Below, piece by piece: positions 23,496-34,624 of a stretch of 64,000 nt of DNA. Location of the stretch: the NCBI RefSeq assembly GCF_000208745.1, contig NC_030851.1, positions 14,228,018 to 14,292,017 of the forward strand, read 5' to 3'. Below the pieces are notes generated by a model. The model made no database searches and was not told where the DNA came from. It worked only from the letters and a program-made list of their open reading frames with translations. How positions within the stretch are numbered: position 1 is the stretch's first letter; every line of letters begins with the position of its first letter. The stretch is from Theobroma cacao. Its lineage: Eukaryota; Streptophyta; Magnoliopsida; Malvales; Malvaceae. A program made the translations under genes and the position numbers.

Positions 23496-25067
23496 TCAAG
23501 CTCTCGATACTACGTGTCCCAAGAATACCACTTCTTGTAACCAAAACTCACACTTTGAAAACTTTGCATACAACTGTCTTTCCCGCAAAGTCTGTAATAC
23601 TATACGCAAGTGGTTAGCACGCTCATCATTATCTCTCGAGTAAACCAGGATATCATCAATGAACACAATAACAAACTTGTCCAAGTCAGGGTGGAACACC
23701 CTGTTCATGAGATCCATAAAAGTTGCCGGTGCGTTAGTTAACCCGAAAGGCATGACCAAGAACTCATAATGACCGTACCGAGTCCTGAACGCTGTCTTGG
23801 GTACATCCTGTTCTTTAATCTTCAACTGATGATACCCAGACCTCATATCAACCTTAGAAAACACTGCAGTTCCCTGTAATTGATCGAAAAGATCATCAAT
23901 CCTCGGTAACGGATACTTGTTCTTAATGGTCATTCTGTTAAGCTGTCGGTAATCAATACATAACCGAAGTGTACCATCTTTCTTTTTCACAAATAAAACT
24001 GGTGCTCCCCGCGGAGATATACTAAGGCGTATAAAACCCTTGTCCACCAACTCTTGCAATTTTACTTTCAACTCCTTCAACTCTGTCGGAGCCATTCTAT
24101 ATGGAGGAATAGAGATAGGGGTTATACCCAAAATTAAGTCAATGGTGAATTCAAACTTACGATCGGGAGGAAGTCCCGGTAATTCATCAGGAAATACATC
24201 AAGAAACTCACTTACTACGGGGACATTCTCTAACTTAGGTTCCTTCCTCGATATATTAATCACGTGAGCCAAGTATGTCGAATATCCCTTTTGCACCAAT
24301 TTCAAAGCTTTGAGGGCCGAGATTACACAAAACGGTAATACTCGACGCTCCCTCGTAAATACAACTTTTGCTCCCTCTAAACCTTGGAGAATCACTTCTT
24401 TCTTAAAACAATCCACCTTTGCTCGATAAGTGGACAACCAATCCATACCCAAGATCAAATCAAAGTCTCGAATCTCCAAAAGGATTAAATCACCCATGAA
24501 TTCTTCTTCCCCAACTTTAATACCACAGTCTCTATAATACGTATTTCTTACTAATCGCTTGTCTAGAAGAGTATGCACTACAATCTCTTCCTCTAACAAT
24601 GATAGGTTCTTATCTGAGAATGATGTAAATGATATGCTCACGTATGATCTATCGGAGCCTGAATCTATCAAAACATGTGCATCTCTATCAAACACAATCA
24701 TAGTACATGTCACGGTGCTAGGTCGAGGTCGGGCTTCATCCTCAGTCACTACAAAGACCCTGGTCGAAATCTAAGGTTACGGTATGGAAGATGGCTGCTC
24801 TGGGGTATTACTCCCCATGCTTGACCATATCATTAGGCCTTGTTTGGACTGTGATCCCGAAGTGTCTCTCCACAGTATTCTAGGACGAGTCGGAGGAGCA
24901 GAAGTAGCTACTGTACCCCATCTCAACTGAGGACAATCTCTTCTGATATGCCCCTGTTGGCTGCATTGAAAACACTTTACAGGCTGTCTACATGACCCAA
25001 CATGAAATATTCCGTAATTACGGCATCTGTCCAATCCTCCTAAAGTCCTCCCCTGACTACTCATCAC
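23496..25067 (-). pseudogene. CCHC knuckle, protease and reverse transcriptase of the minus-strand gypsy element
   Basis: The CCHC knuckle (CFQCSQQGHIRRDC) lies at about 24935-24980. After a stop near 24777 the frame opens again and carries protease ([12 protein letters not shown], catalytic Asp at about 24660) and the linker [10 protein letters not shown] follows with [18 protein letters not shown], the [13 protein letters not shown] block and [12 protein letters not shown] (catalytic Asp). The FIDDILVYS motif, the YxDD equivalent, lies near 23640-23670. RT motifs look intact; the frame stops at 23496 within VVSRA. RT would copy the RNA inside the cytoplasmic particle. Stops before and after make this a pseudogene. 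Confidence 0.9.
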
Positions 25068-25100
25068 TGGCCGATCAAATCTAAAAGATCTCGACTGTGA

Positions 25101-26105
25101 CTATTGAGATGGAGGTCTAGTGGATGCCACAGACGCTGAGGTAGTACTTCTTGCAGTAGATGTCGAATCTTTGCCTCTCTTTGAAGACTGACCCAAGAAC
25201 GTAGGCAGATTCTTTCTCTTTGCGAACTCAGCTCGGATTCGTCTATTCTCAGTGGCGAGCTTCTCAGCCCATAAGGCCATCTGCACAACTTCCTTTTGTG
25301 GCTCCCTACCAGTCACTGTCATCCGTTCCCTGATCTCATTACGGAGCCCTTCCTCGTAATAATTTGCCTGATCCTGCTCAGATTTCACCAGATCCGACAC
25401 AAATAACATCAACTCGTTAAAACGAGTCTCGTACTCCTCTACAGTTAGATTTCCTTGTTTCAAGCTCAAAAATTCTCTTTTCTTTTCTTTCTGATGAAAA
25501 TAAGTAAAATACTGACCATCAAATTCTCTGAGGAAGTCAGACCATGTCTGAGGAGTAGTGGAACGGGACTTCACCGAATTCCACCAAGTACGAGCCCTCT
25601 TCTCTAGTAATCTAGTAGCCACCATTAGCTTCATATCGTCATCTAATCTCATATCAGAAAGAGTCTCTAAAACTTGATTAGCCCAATCCTTAGCTGCGGT
25701 CGCATCCAACTCACTAGTAAACGAAACGTAACCCAATTGTCTAGCTTTCTTCAACTTCTTAGAAATGGAAACATCCGGTGTCTGGGGTGGAATAGGAGGT
25801 GGTGGTACTAGGGTTGTTACAGAGGAATCAGCAGGTGGAACTAGACCAGCCTGAGCCTGGCCTGCAAGAGCAGCGAGAAAAGCTGCTAATGCTTGAGCTG
25901 CCTCGGGTGTCATGGCAGGTACGCCAGGAGTAGCAACAGGTGGTGGAGGAGGTACAGGAATGTCCATAGACTCAGTAGTAGGAACTACTCTAAAAGAAGA
26001 CGCAATTGACTCCTCTTCTATGGAATCCGATCAACTCTGTCTGAGGCGACTTCTTCCCTTACCGGTAGATCTAGTAATAGGTGGTAGCTCACGTCGAGGA
26101 GGCAT
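25101..26105 (-). pseudogene. Gag of the minus-strand gypsy element
   Basis: The start is the minus-strand ATG at 26105 (MPPRRELPPITRSTGKGRSR). A stop near 26030 breaks the N-terminus, after which 288 codons are open. A Pro/Ala-rich segment (MDIPVPPPPPVATPG) is followed by Retrotrans_gag: ARTWWNSVKS, FLREFDGQYF, KKREFLSLKQGNLTVEEYETRFNEL. The frame ends at a CAG to TAG type stop at 25101, after which the zinc knuckle continues in the same family order. The leader upstream is short because the primer-binding site region was deleted. Confidence 0.88.
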
Positions 26106-26234
26106 AATGATTTATAAAAAGAACGAAATTGGTTTAGACAACTTAAGACTCTATATGCAACTACATTCAACTAACTAATCTTAACTGGGCCACACTGACA
26201 TTGTAAATTTTTTTTAAAAAATAACTTTAAATCC

Positions 26235-27182
26235 AAGGCATAGGAAAGGTAGAAATCAAGCTAAAGTCGAAAAATCTTACCGTTAGACGCGTAAACGGGC
26301 GAAAAACGCGAATTCCCCTTTGAATTTTCTTGTTTCTCTTTGGGTTTTCTTTTGTTCTTCCTTGCCTCTCTATTTTCTCTCTTGTTCTCCCTTATGGCCG
26401 GCCAGCACTTAAAATGGGGTTTAAATGGCTGACTTTTCATTATAATAATATTATATCATTAAAAAAATGCCACGTGTCACTTTTCCATTGGCCCATTTTT
26501 AAAATTTCATCCATTTGTTTCCAAATTTTCACCATACACTTGTCCCACATATCCATAGCTTAGATAAAATTTTCAGGCTTATCCAAAGTCTCGGTGGAGT
26601 AATTTTTGAAATTTACACTTTTGCCCCCATAAAAGTGAAAAATTACATTTTGCCCCAAAAATTGAAAAATTGCCCATAGACATATTTTTCATCCCTTATA
26701 CTCATACCATTCTCCAATTTGTCAAATTTGATGTGAATTCTCTCAAAATCTCAAATTTTGTCCATAGGTGGTAAAATTACGATTTTACCCCTACACTCTA
26801 GAAATCACCAGATTTAAACTTTTTCACTTTCTATCATTAAATTATACTCCAAATAGTTAATCTTGGTCAAAATTTTCACTCCATGATCAAATTATTATCT
26901 TAGGTGGCAAAATGACGATTTTACCCCTAAACATCAAAATTTCCAATTTTATCCCAAATGAACCCTCGAACTCCGAACAATCATTTTTAGTCATTCATGG
27001 ACTATAACATATTAAATTTCATCCTACAATTCCTATTTGAACTAGTTCGAGGTTAAATCAACTCAAGTGTACTGTTAGGTACGATATCGAGTTTCGTCTT
27101 TTTTTAGGTGTTTTCCTAGCATAGTAACATGCTACTCAGTGCATGTATGTCATGACATGTGTTTATAGGGTCGGGTTTTACA
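26235..27182 (-). repeat. Truncated 5' LTR of the minus-strand gypsy element
   Basis: It matches the proximal 0.95 kb of the 3' LTR (20248-21192) with few differences. It keeps the LTR start, promoter region, GGCCGGCC (26396-26403) and the splice-donor-like GTAAGATTTTTC (G at 26280). The remaining 2 kb of LTR and the primer-binding site are missing. The outer border is fixed by TSD CTACC at 27183-27187. Confidence 0.85.
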
Positions 27183-27196
27183 CTACCGATGAAGAC

Positions 27197-28695
27197 TGTT
27201 GTCGATTTCGCACACGCAAGTATACGTATTGAACAACTAATATAAACAGTAAGTCCATAATTGTATCCCATAGAGATTTGTTCCTAAATCCTCACTAAGT
27301 ACTAAAATTATGACAAACTAATCTTATTTAAGTAACTAAACTTTTTAGAAAATTAATTAAAAGTAAATTAAAGCAAACACAAAATTAATTAATAGAAACT
27401 AAGAATTCACTTGAGCAAAGTAATAAATTAAATACTAAGATTATGGGTTCATTCAACGCTTCATCTAATACCAGTTTCTCCTATTATTTATATTCATAAG
27501 TGGTTTTACTAACCTAGAATCTAAAGCTATGTACAAGTCTCAATCAAGATGCTTGCACAAATACCTAACTTAATTGGGTCACTATATGCCTTTAGTAATC
27601 AATTACATAAGGTTCATTAAGCTAGTGTTCTAATTTGGTTATGTATGGCAATTGGTGTATGTCTACTTGAATTGCAAATCAAATCACCTAAGTGACGTGA
27701 ACATATACTATTCAAATTAGTCCAATCTAAGATCTTCCTGTTAAGCCTCAATTAGATTCACAAATTAGTTAATTATTAGCTAGACAATCAAAAGTTTTAA
27801 GAACATATTTGAATAAACAAAACTATACCTATTCATACTAAAAAAAAAAAAAACTAATATTCTAACTACTTGTTGAAATCCACCATAATCCTAGAAAAAT
27901 AATTTAGCTCATAATATCTAATAAAAACTACATCTAAAGAAAATTAGCCATTAATTCAAGTCAAAGAAAATAAGAGAAACACAAAGGTAGAGAGAGAAAA
28001 CTAATAGTTGAAGCTTTGTAATCTTGATTCTCCCTCAAATTCTCTTGTTTTCTTGCTTTGTTTTTGGCTTTTTTCTCCAAAGAAATTACTTGTTACCTCT
28101 TCCTTTAAACCTTTGAAAAAGATCCTTTAAATAGGCTACAAAGAACCTAATTTCGAAAACCTTGCCAAATTTTTATTTTTGAAAAATTCTCTAGTGTGGC
28201 GGCCTTGGGTTCCTTGGTGTCGCGGTGTTGCCTCATTTGTTACAATAGCATCACAACGCTTTAGCCTCAGGAATTTGTATTATGCACATCCTTTCACTAG
28301 TACTGCAGCCTTACTCTACTTAGCACTACAACCTTGAACAACTCAAGGTCGTGGCCGTCACTTAACATGCTGCCTTGTGCAAAGCTATAGCAATCCAGCA
28401 TATTTCAAAGCGATTTTCACCTTAATTTGATACTTGTGCGATTTTAAATCAAATGAACCTTTCTCATCAAATATCCTACAAAATAATGAAAGAAATCAAT
28501 AATAACTATTCTTAAAGTAAATTAAAAAAAATAAAGTAAAATTAATCTAAAATAAATTAAATTAATTACTCAACATGTAATCCAACTTAAACTAAAGAGA
28601 AAACCTAAAATGCTAAAATTCGAACCTAAAATCTCGAAAATCTAGCTACTTAAGTTCCCAAAATGTATCAAATAACTCTATTAATAGAGTTATCA
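27197..28695 (-). mobile_element. Tat/Athila-family solo LTR
   Basis: It starts TGTTGTCGATTTC and ends GAGTTATCA; on the minus strand this is TGATAAC...AACA. A perfect TSD AAGAC lies at 27192-27196 and 28696-28700. The 1499-bp sequence is homologous to the LTR of the Tat-like element at 1703-4064 and to the solo LTRs at 48166 and 57152. No internal region, so LTR-LTR recombination removed it. It sits in the same integrase, 9 bp of host sequence from the gypsy element to its left. Confidence 0.9.
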
Positions 28696-28735
28696 AAGAC
28701 CACCTATGCAGTAGCATAGTATGATAGACTGTATA

Positions 28736-31700
28736 TGTCAAGTCCGGCTCTACAATATGTTTATTATGTCATTCCCACATAAGAATGCATGTTTGTTTAC
28801 TTGGGTACCTTGGAAATCGTTCAAGGACGATATTGTACCAAATGGTACAATTAAGTTGAATTAAGCCTCAAACTAGTCCAAATAGAGATTTTAAGATGAA
28901 ATTGAGAATTTCAAAACCCCAGAATAACTTAAAATGGTGATTTGGAGTTCGAGAACCAATTTGGAGTCAAATTGAAATTTTCATGACCTAGGGGAAAAAT
29001 GATCATTTTGCCACCCGAGGTTAAGATGTGAGTGTTGGATGAAGTTTTTGACTAAGATTGATCATTTGGAGTATAATTTGAGTTTGAGAAGTGAAGAATT
29101 TTAATTTCAACATTTTTTTGACAATAGGGGTAAAATAGTCATTTTGCCACCCTAGGGGCAAAATTGTAATTTTACACCACCCAACACTTGTCCAACACAT
29201 GAATTTCACCCATTATTATCATGGATAATTGAAGGATTTTATGTGGTGGAGAAAGAAAGCTTAATAGTTAAGAATTTAAAAATAGACCAATGATAAGGTG
29301 ACAAGTGTCAAGCTTTTATTTCTTTATTATTTTCCTTATAAATTAGCACAAAACCAGCCCATTTCTCTTCATTATGGCCGGCCAAAGCAAGAACAAAGGA
29401 AGAAAAAGAAGAACAAAACCCTAGGTGGAAAAATTCAAGGAAAAAGTGTGAAAATTCAAGGAAACAAGTGAAAAAAAGGTAAGATTTTTCAATTAAGCTT
29501 GAGATCTCTCTTTCTTAAGCATTTTTCTTATTTTTCATGGTTTAATCACATGAAATCATGATGGGTCTCTTGCTGGCCGAACACTTAGAGAGAGATTTTG
29601 ATGGTTGATTTAGTTAGATTTCAATGTATTTTAGTGTTTTTAGTTAGTTAGTGATGTGTAGTATGAAAAGCCAACAAGAAAAATTCACTTCCTCCCATTG
29701 AAAAGCCAACAAGAAAAATTCACTTCCTCCCATCACTCATCATTGGCCGAATTCTCCATGTAGAATATTGATGATGATTTTGATTTTATTTCAAGTGATT
29801 TGGTTCAGAATTAGTGATTTATGGTGTGAGAATCAAGCTTGAAAAATTATAGTGTTGATGCACCCACCATGGCCGAATTTTCTAAGAGAAAATGTGAGGA
29901 TGATTTTGCCATATTTCAAGTTATTTAATTTATGTTTGATGATTTGGAGTATTGGGAGAGAAATGGAATTATTTGGAGTTGAATTGGACGTATTGGCCAA
30001 TTAATCGGGTGATAGATCGAATTAGGCCAATACCATTTTATTTAGGTACATAATTAAATTTATATTGAACACCATATTTAGATAGTTACCCGAGTATTTC
30101 ACATCCTATTTCATGCATTAGTATAGAGCCTAAATTGGTTTTATAACAATTTAGCACAAATGTAGTAAATGGCTTATTGGCATTATGTTTAAGTGGTGAA
30201 TCCTCCAAAAAAGGGCAAAGAAATTGCACCCGAGGATCAATAGTCAGAGTACTCCGAAATTCAAACTCCTAATACAGTGAGTAACCTTATTATCGTCTTA
30301 ATTATCTAAAGTAGTTTTATTCGTTTTTGTGATTTGATAGAAAAATGAGTTTAAATGGTAAATCTTTATGTTTTATAAGCAAATGTGATTAAATGAAATG
30401 ATTTTATAAAATTGTCTTGAGATTGAAAGATGGTTTTGAAAATGGAGTAATTGGAGACTAATTGCTGTGTTATAAATCATGGTTTGAATTGAATGGCTTA
30501 TGATAATATTGGCATGAATGGTTGGATTTGGTAAATGTGCTGAAAAAGTATGAACTATTGATTTGCCGTTAGAGGCTGTAAAATGAAATAATTGCCATGT
30601 CATGCTGTTGAATTTTATTGAATTGGTGGGTTATAATTGGTCGCTGCAGTGGACGGGTTTCGTGGATCAGCCTATTAGAAGGGCACAGTAACCCTATTAT
30701 ATTCATACCTCAGTATGAGAGGCGTGGTTGGATAACTCCTGAGGTTAAAACTTTAGAGTTCACTTCATGCCAAACCACCACGTAAGGGTGAACTCAGCCA
30801 ACGCCAAGGAACGGCTATATTTTCAAAATAAAAACATGATTTATGCGTACATAACGTTTTAACAGCCTTGGCAGAGTCAGTTCGAATAGCCCTCAGCCAA
30901 GGTATCTGTCACAACCCGAAACTCCCATTGAGCCCGTGACAACCGCCACGAAGTCTCGTCAAACATTCTTTACCCAAAATGCTGACCGAAACCTTGCCAG
31001 GCTTTCGTATCAGTTTTCTTACCTCCCCTGTGATCGACAGTAACTAAAATAGTGTTTTGAAACGATATGGACCATTTTCCCATCCAAAAACAATGAAAAT
31101 TTATTTCTGTCTCACAAGAGTATTTTAGTCATTTTTTTTCTTTTCTTTTCCAAATATTCCAAAATCTGTAAAAAAATGTAATATGTAAGTGGAAACTCAT
31201 ATTTTATGATTTAAATTAAATTTTTAAGTCTAAAACATTCGTTTAAAGTAAAATTATAGCTATTTGAATATAATAAAAACATTAAATAAAATATTCTATT
31301 TTCTTAAAATACAATATTTTCAAAGTCTTCCTAAAATAACTTTTGTAGTGTAAGAGTAAAATAAATTTATTCATATAGTAATAAAGATAATTAAAGTATG
31401 AAATTTCGTTTACAGTGATACATGGGCCCCCAATTGTCCAAGAAGGTGTAAGGCTACGAACCCTTACTTTTTAGGATACAACTCCGAGATTAATTCTCGT
31501 CTTAATCAACTATCAACAAACTGTCCTGAGCCTGAAAAATACATAAAAAGAGGGGTGAGATTACATAATCCCAGTGAGTAAACAATTACCATCAAAAGCA
31601 TCTAAAGTCGAGTAGACGGAGACAATATAAAAACGTTATATCTCAATAATGTTCATAACGCAAAATTCGTTTCAATCTATACCAAATAATTTCTTTTCAT

Positions 31701-34605
31701 CAAAATTTCCCTGGTTTATGAGTTTCTTAAACTTGGCCCTTGCCAAAATCATTCTCGCGGGTACCTTTGTCAAGGTATCCCACTGAGACCGCCAAGGCTA
31801 TTAAATGTCTCATACCCATAAAACATGTTTTCGCATCTGACACACAGCCATTCCTTGGCGTTGGCTGAGTCTCATTCTCACGTGGTGGCCCGAACGTGAG
31901 GTGCACTCAAATCTTATCTCAGCAGATACTTTATCTAACATCTCCCCCCGGAGGTAAGTATATAATTGGGTTACCGTGCCCCTCTCATCGACAGTCCACG
32001 AAAACCCCCACCACTGCAGTGACCGTTTATTATACCACTAGACCCATAAAATTTTCAGTAACATAATATGGCGAATAAAATTTAATCCAGTCTACTGAGA
32101 CCAATCTAAAACTGTTCATATATTTCATGCCAACCCCAAAAATTTAGCCATCATGCTACCATAGTGTCATAAGCCACAATTTCAATAACATATAAAATCA
32201 TAAATTCAACACAGTCTCTATATACTCAATTTTCCCAAAATAATATTTGATTTCAAAACCAGTATAAATCTCATTTTTATTTAAAAAACATTTTAATTGA
32301 AAAACATAATATTTTATAATTTAAACTCACCATTCAATAAAAGCATCAAACAAGTATAATTACTCTAGATATTTAAGACGACAAATTGTCCACTCACAAT
32401 ATTAGGAGTAGAAATACTCCTATTTTCAGTCCGCGGGTACAGTCCTTTACCCGTATCCAATGGCTCACCACCTAACCATAATCCATGACACATATTCCAA
32501 TTAAATTATGTCTAATAGTCATAAGCTATTTTAGGCTCGATGTATATGCGTGATATGAAATGAAAAATGCACGAGTAGCCATCTAAACCCGGTATTGTCC
32601 TAAGTCGATTTTTCATCCGATAAATTGGCCAATGCGTCCAATTTCACTCCAACTTGCTCCATTTCTTTTCCAATTCCTCAATTCACCAAAAACTATTATT
32701 TCTTAATCAAATCATGTAGAATAACATCCCATTCTTCCTCATTATTCACTTAAAGAATTCGGCTATTGATGGACACCAAACCTTTGGTGGTTTTCTTCAC
32801 TTGTTTTCATACTACACATCATTAATCACTTAAAAACACTAACATACTTAAAAATCAAACCAATCCAAGATCATTCTCTCTCCGTACCCATTTTGCCCAG
32901 CCATGAATTCACCATGAAAGCATGCTTTTCAACCATGGAAATTAAGGGAAAATGCATAGGAAAAATAGTTCATAAACTAAAATCAAGAAATTTCACCTTT
33001 TCCACTTGATTTTCTTGAAAATCCACACTTTTCTCTTGAATTTCTTTCCACCTAGGGTTTGTTCTTCTTTTTCCCTTTGTTTTCTTGCCAAAACCGACCC
33101 TTATGAGAGAGAAATGGCAGTGTGGGCTAAGTTTTATAGTTAAATTATATAATAATTTAAACTTGCCACATAGCATTTCATGATTGGTCCATTTTTTTAA
33201 ATTCTTATCTTTTAAGCTTTAAATCTGCACCACACATTATTCAAGGGTCAAAAATGATGATGGGTGAAGACCTTGTGCTGGAAAAATGCTTTGGGGGTGC
33301 AAAATTACCGTTTTGCCCCCGAGGTGGCAAAATTACCATTTCACCCTTATATTCCAAATTATACCGAAATTAAAATTTTTCACTTCTAAACCTCAAATCA
33401 TACTCCAATAAGTCAAATGGGGCCAAAAAATCTTTTCTAAAAATTTTCATTTTGTCCCTAGGTGGCAAATGACCATTTTGCCCCTAGATAGTGAAAATTT
33501 TGGTTTGACTCCAAATTGATCCTCGAACTCCGAATTACCATTTTCAGTCATCCTTGGACTGTGAAACTCTTAATTTAACCTTAAAATTCCTATTTGAACT
33601 AGTTCAAGGCTTAATCGACTTAATGATACCATTAGGGGCAATATCGTCTTTTAACGATTACTCAAACTTCCTAAATATGCAAACATTCTATTGAGCATGT
33701 AAATGACGTCGTAATTATTTTATAGAACAGGGTTTGCAATATCCCTGATAACTGAGTATGAGAATGATTTTGGCACGAGCCAAACTTTTCAGGATATCAT
33801 AAGCCTCGTTGTTTATTTTGGTGAAATGAATCTATTTTATCTTATTAAAATGAGTTCGAAATGTTAAGAATCAATTTTTATGCTAATCTATTTTATCTGT
33901 CTCCATTTACTCAGTTTTAGATATTTTAGATGGTATTTGTTTACTCACTGCGATTATATAATCTCACCACCCTCTTTTCCACCCATTTCAAGCTTAGGAT
34001 AGTCGGTAAATAACTCATTTCGTTGAGGGCTACAGTTGGACTTGCATCCTCAAAAACTGTAGGTTTACCGCTTTTGATACTTTTGGCCGTTCGTGGGCTC
34101 ACGTGTCACTGTAAATTAAATTTTATACTTTGGTTATCTATATTACAGTATGTATGAATTTATTTAGCTTTTACGCTAAAAAAAATTTTTTACCGGTAAC
34201 TCTATAAATAATGTTTTATAAGAAAATATAATATTTTATTAAATATTTTTATTATATTCAAATAGTTATAATTTCACTTTAAATGAATGTTTTAGATATC
34301 TAAACTTATTTTTTATTATGAAATATGTGTTTTCTACTTGCATACTACATTTTTAGCTAGTTTCGAGATTTTTGAGGAACAATGACCAAAATGCCCCTGT
34401 GAGATAGAAATCATTTTTTATTTATTTAAGTTGGAAATAGCTTAAAATCTTTTAGAACATGATATTTGGCAACGGTTACTCACAGGAGAAATGAGAAACT
34501 GATATTAAAGCCTTGCAGGGTTCCGATTGACATTCTGAGTAATGAATGTTGATTGGGACACTGCGACGATTGTCATTGGCTCGAGAGGAGTACTAGATCG
34601 TGACA
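28736..34605 (+). repeat. 5' LTR of the LARD-like element, interrupted
   Basis: It starts TGTCAAGTCCGGC and ends GATCGTGACA. About 3.03 kb when the nested solo LTR (30907-33738) and one TSD copy are removed. TATAAAT lies at about 29337-29343, GGCCGGCC at 29376-29383 and a splice-donor-like GGTAAGATTTTTC at about 29478. A 35-bp tandem duplication at 29664-29733 is absent from the 3' LTR. Confidence 0.85.
30907..33738 (-). mobile_element. Solo LTR nested in the LARD 5' LTR
   Basis: It starts TGTCACAACCCGAAAC and ends GGTTTGCA, so it lies in minus orientation (TGCAAACCC...TTGTGACA). The flanking 5-mers GTATC (30902-30906) and ATATC (33739-33743) form a TSD with one mismatch. The uninterrupted 3' LTR reads straight through this point at about 40645, which proves the insertion. 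At 2.83 kb it shares layout with the LTRs of 18223-21192 and of the LARD, so it is a third branch of one LTR superfamily. It is younger than the LARD. Confidence 0.88.
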
Positions 34606-34612
34606 ATTAGAG

Positions 34613-34624
34613 TGGTATCAGAGC
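34613..34624 (+). promoter_or_regulatory. Primer-binding site of the LARD-like element
   Basis: TGGTATCAGAGC, complementary to the 3' end of plant initiator methionine tRNA, lies 7 bp after the 5' LTR end. A short tandem repeat of GAGCTTTTGGTTTTAAAG follows at about 34621-34660. Confidence 0.85.

Larger units (their letters stand above)
18223..27182 (-). mobile_element. Ty3/gypsy element, nearly complete, minus strand
   Basis: An 8.96-kb element with perfect TSD CTACC (18218-18222 and 27183-27187). On the minus strand the order is truncated 5' LTR, gag, CCHC, protease, RT, RNase H, integrase, polypurine tract, 3' LTR. LTR ends are TGTAAAACCC and GGGTCGTGACA. Many stops and several missense changes at catalytic residues make it non-functional. 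The 5' LTR keeps only about 950 bp; its distal part, the primer-binding site and most of the leader are deleted. It is inserted in the older gypsy integrase. Confidence 0.9.

Noticed and set aside
24040..24774. Two plus-strand frames of 71-75 codons
   Set aside because: Antisense shadows of the gypsy protease and reverse transcriptase frame.
34613..34624. tRNA-like sequence
   Set aside because: It is only the short complement of the initiator tRNA 3' end at the expected place after an LTR, so a primer-binding site and not a tRNA gene. No tRNA cloverleaf was found in the window.
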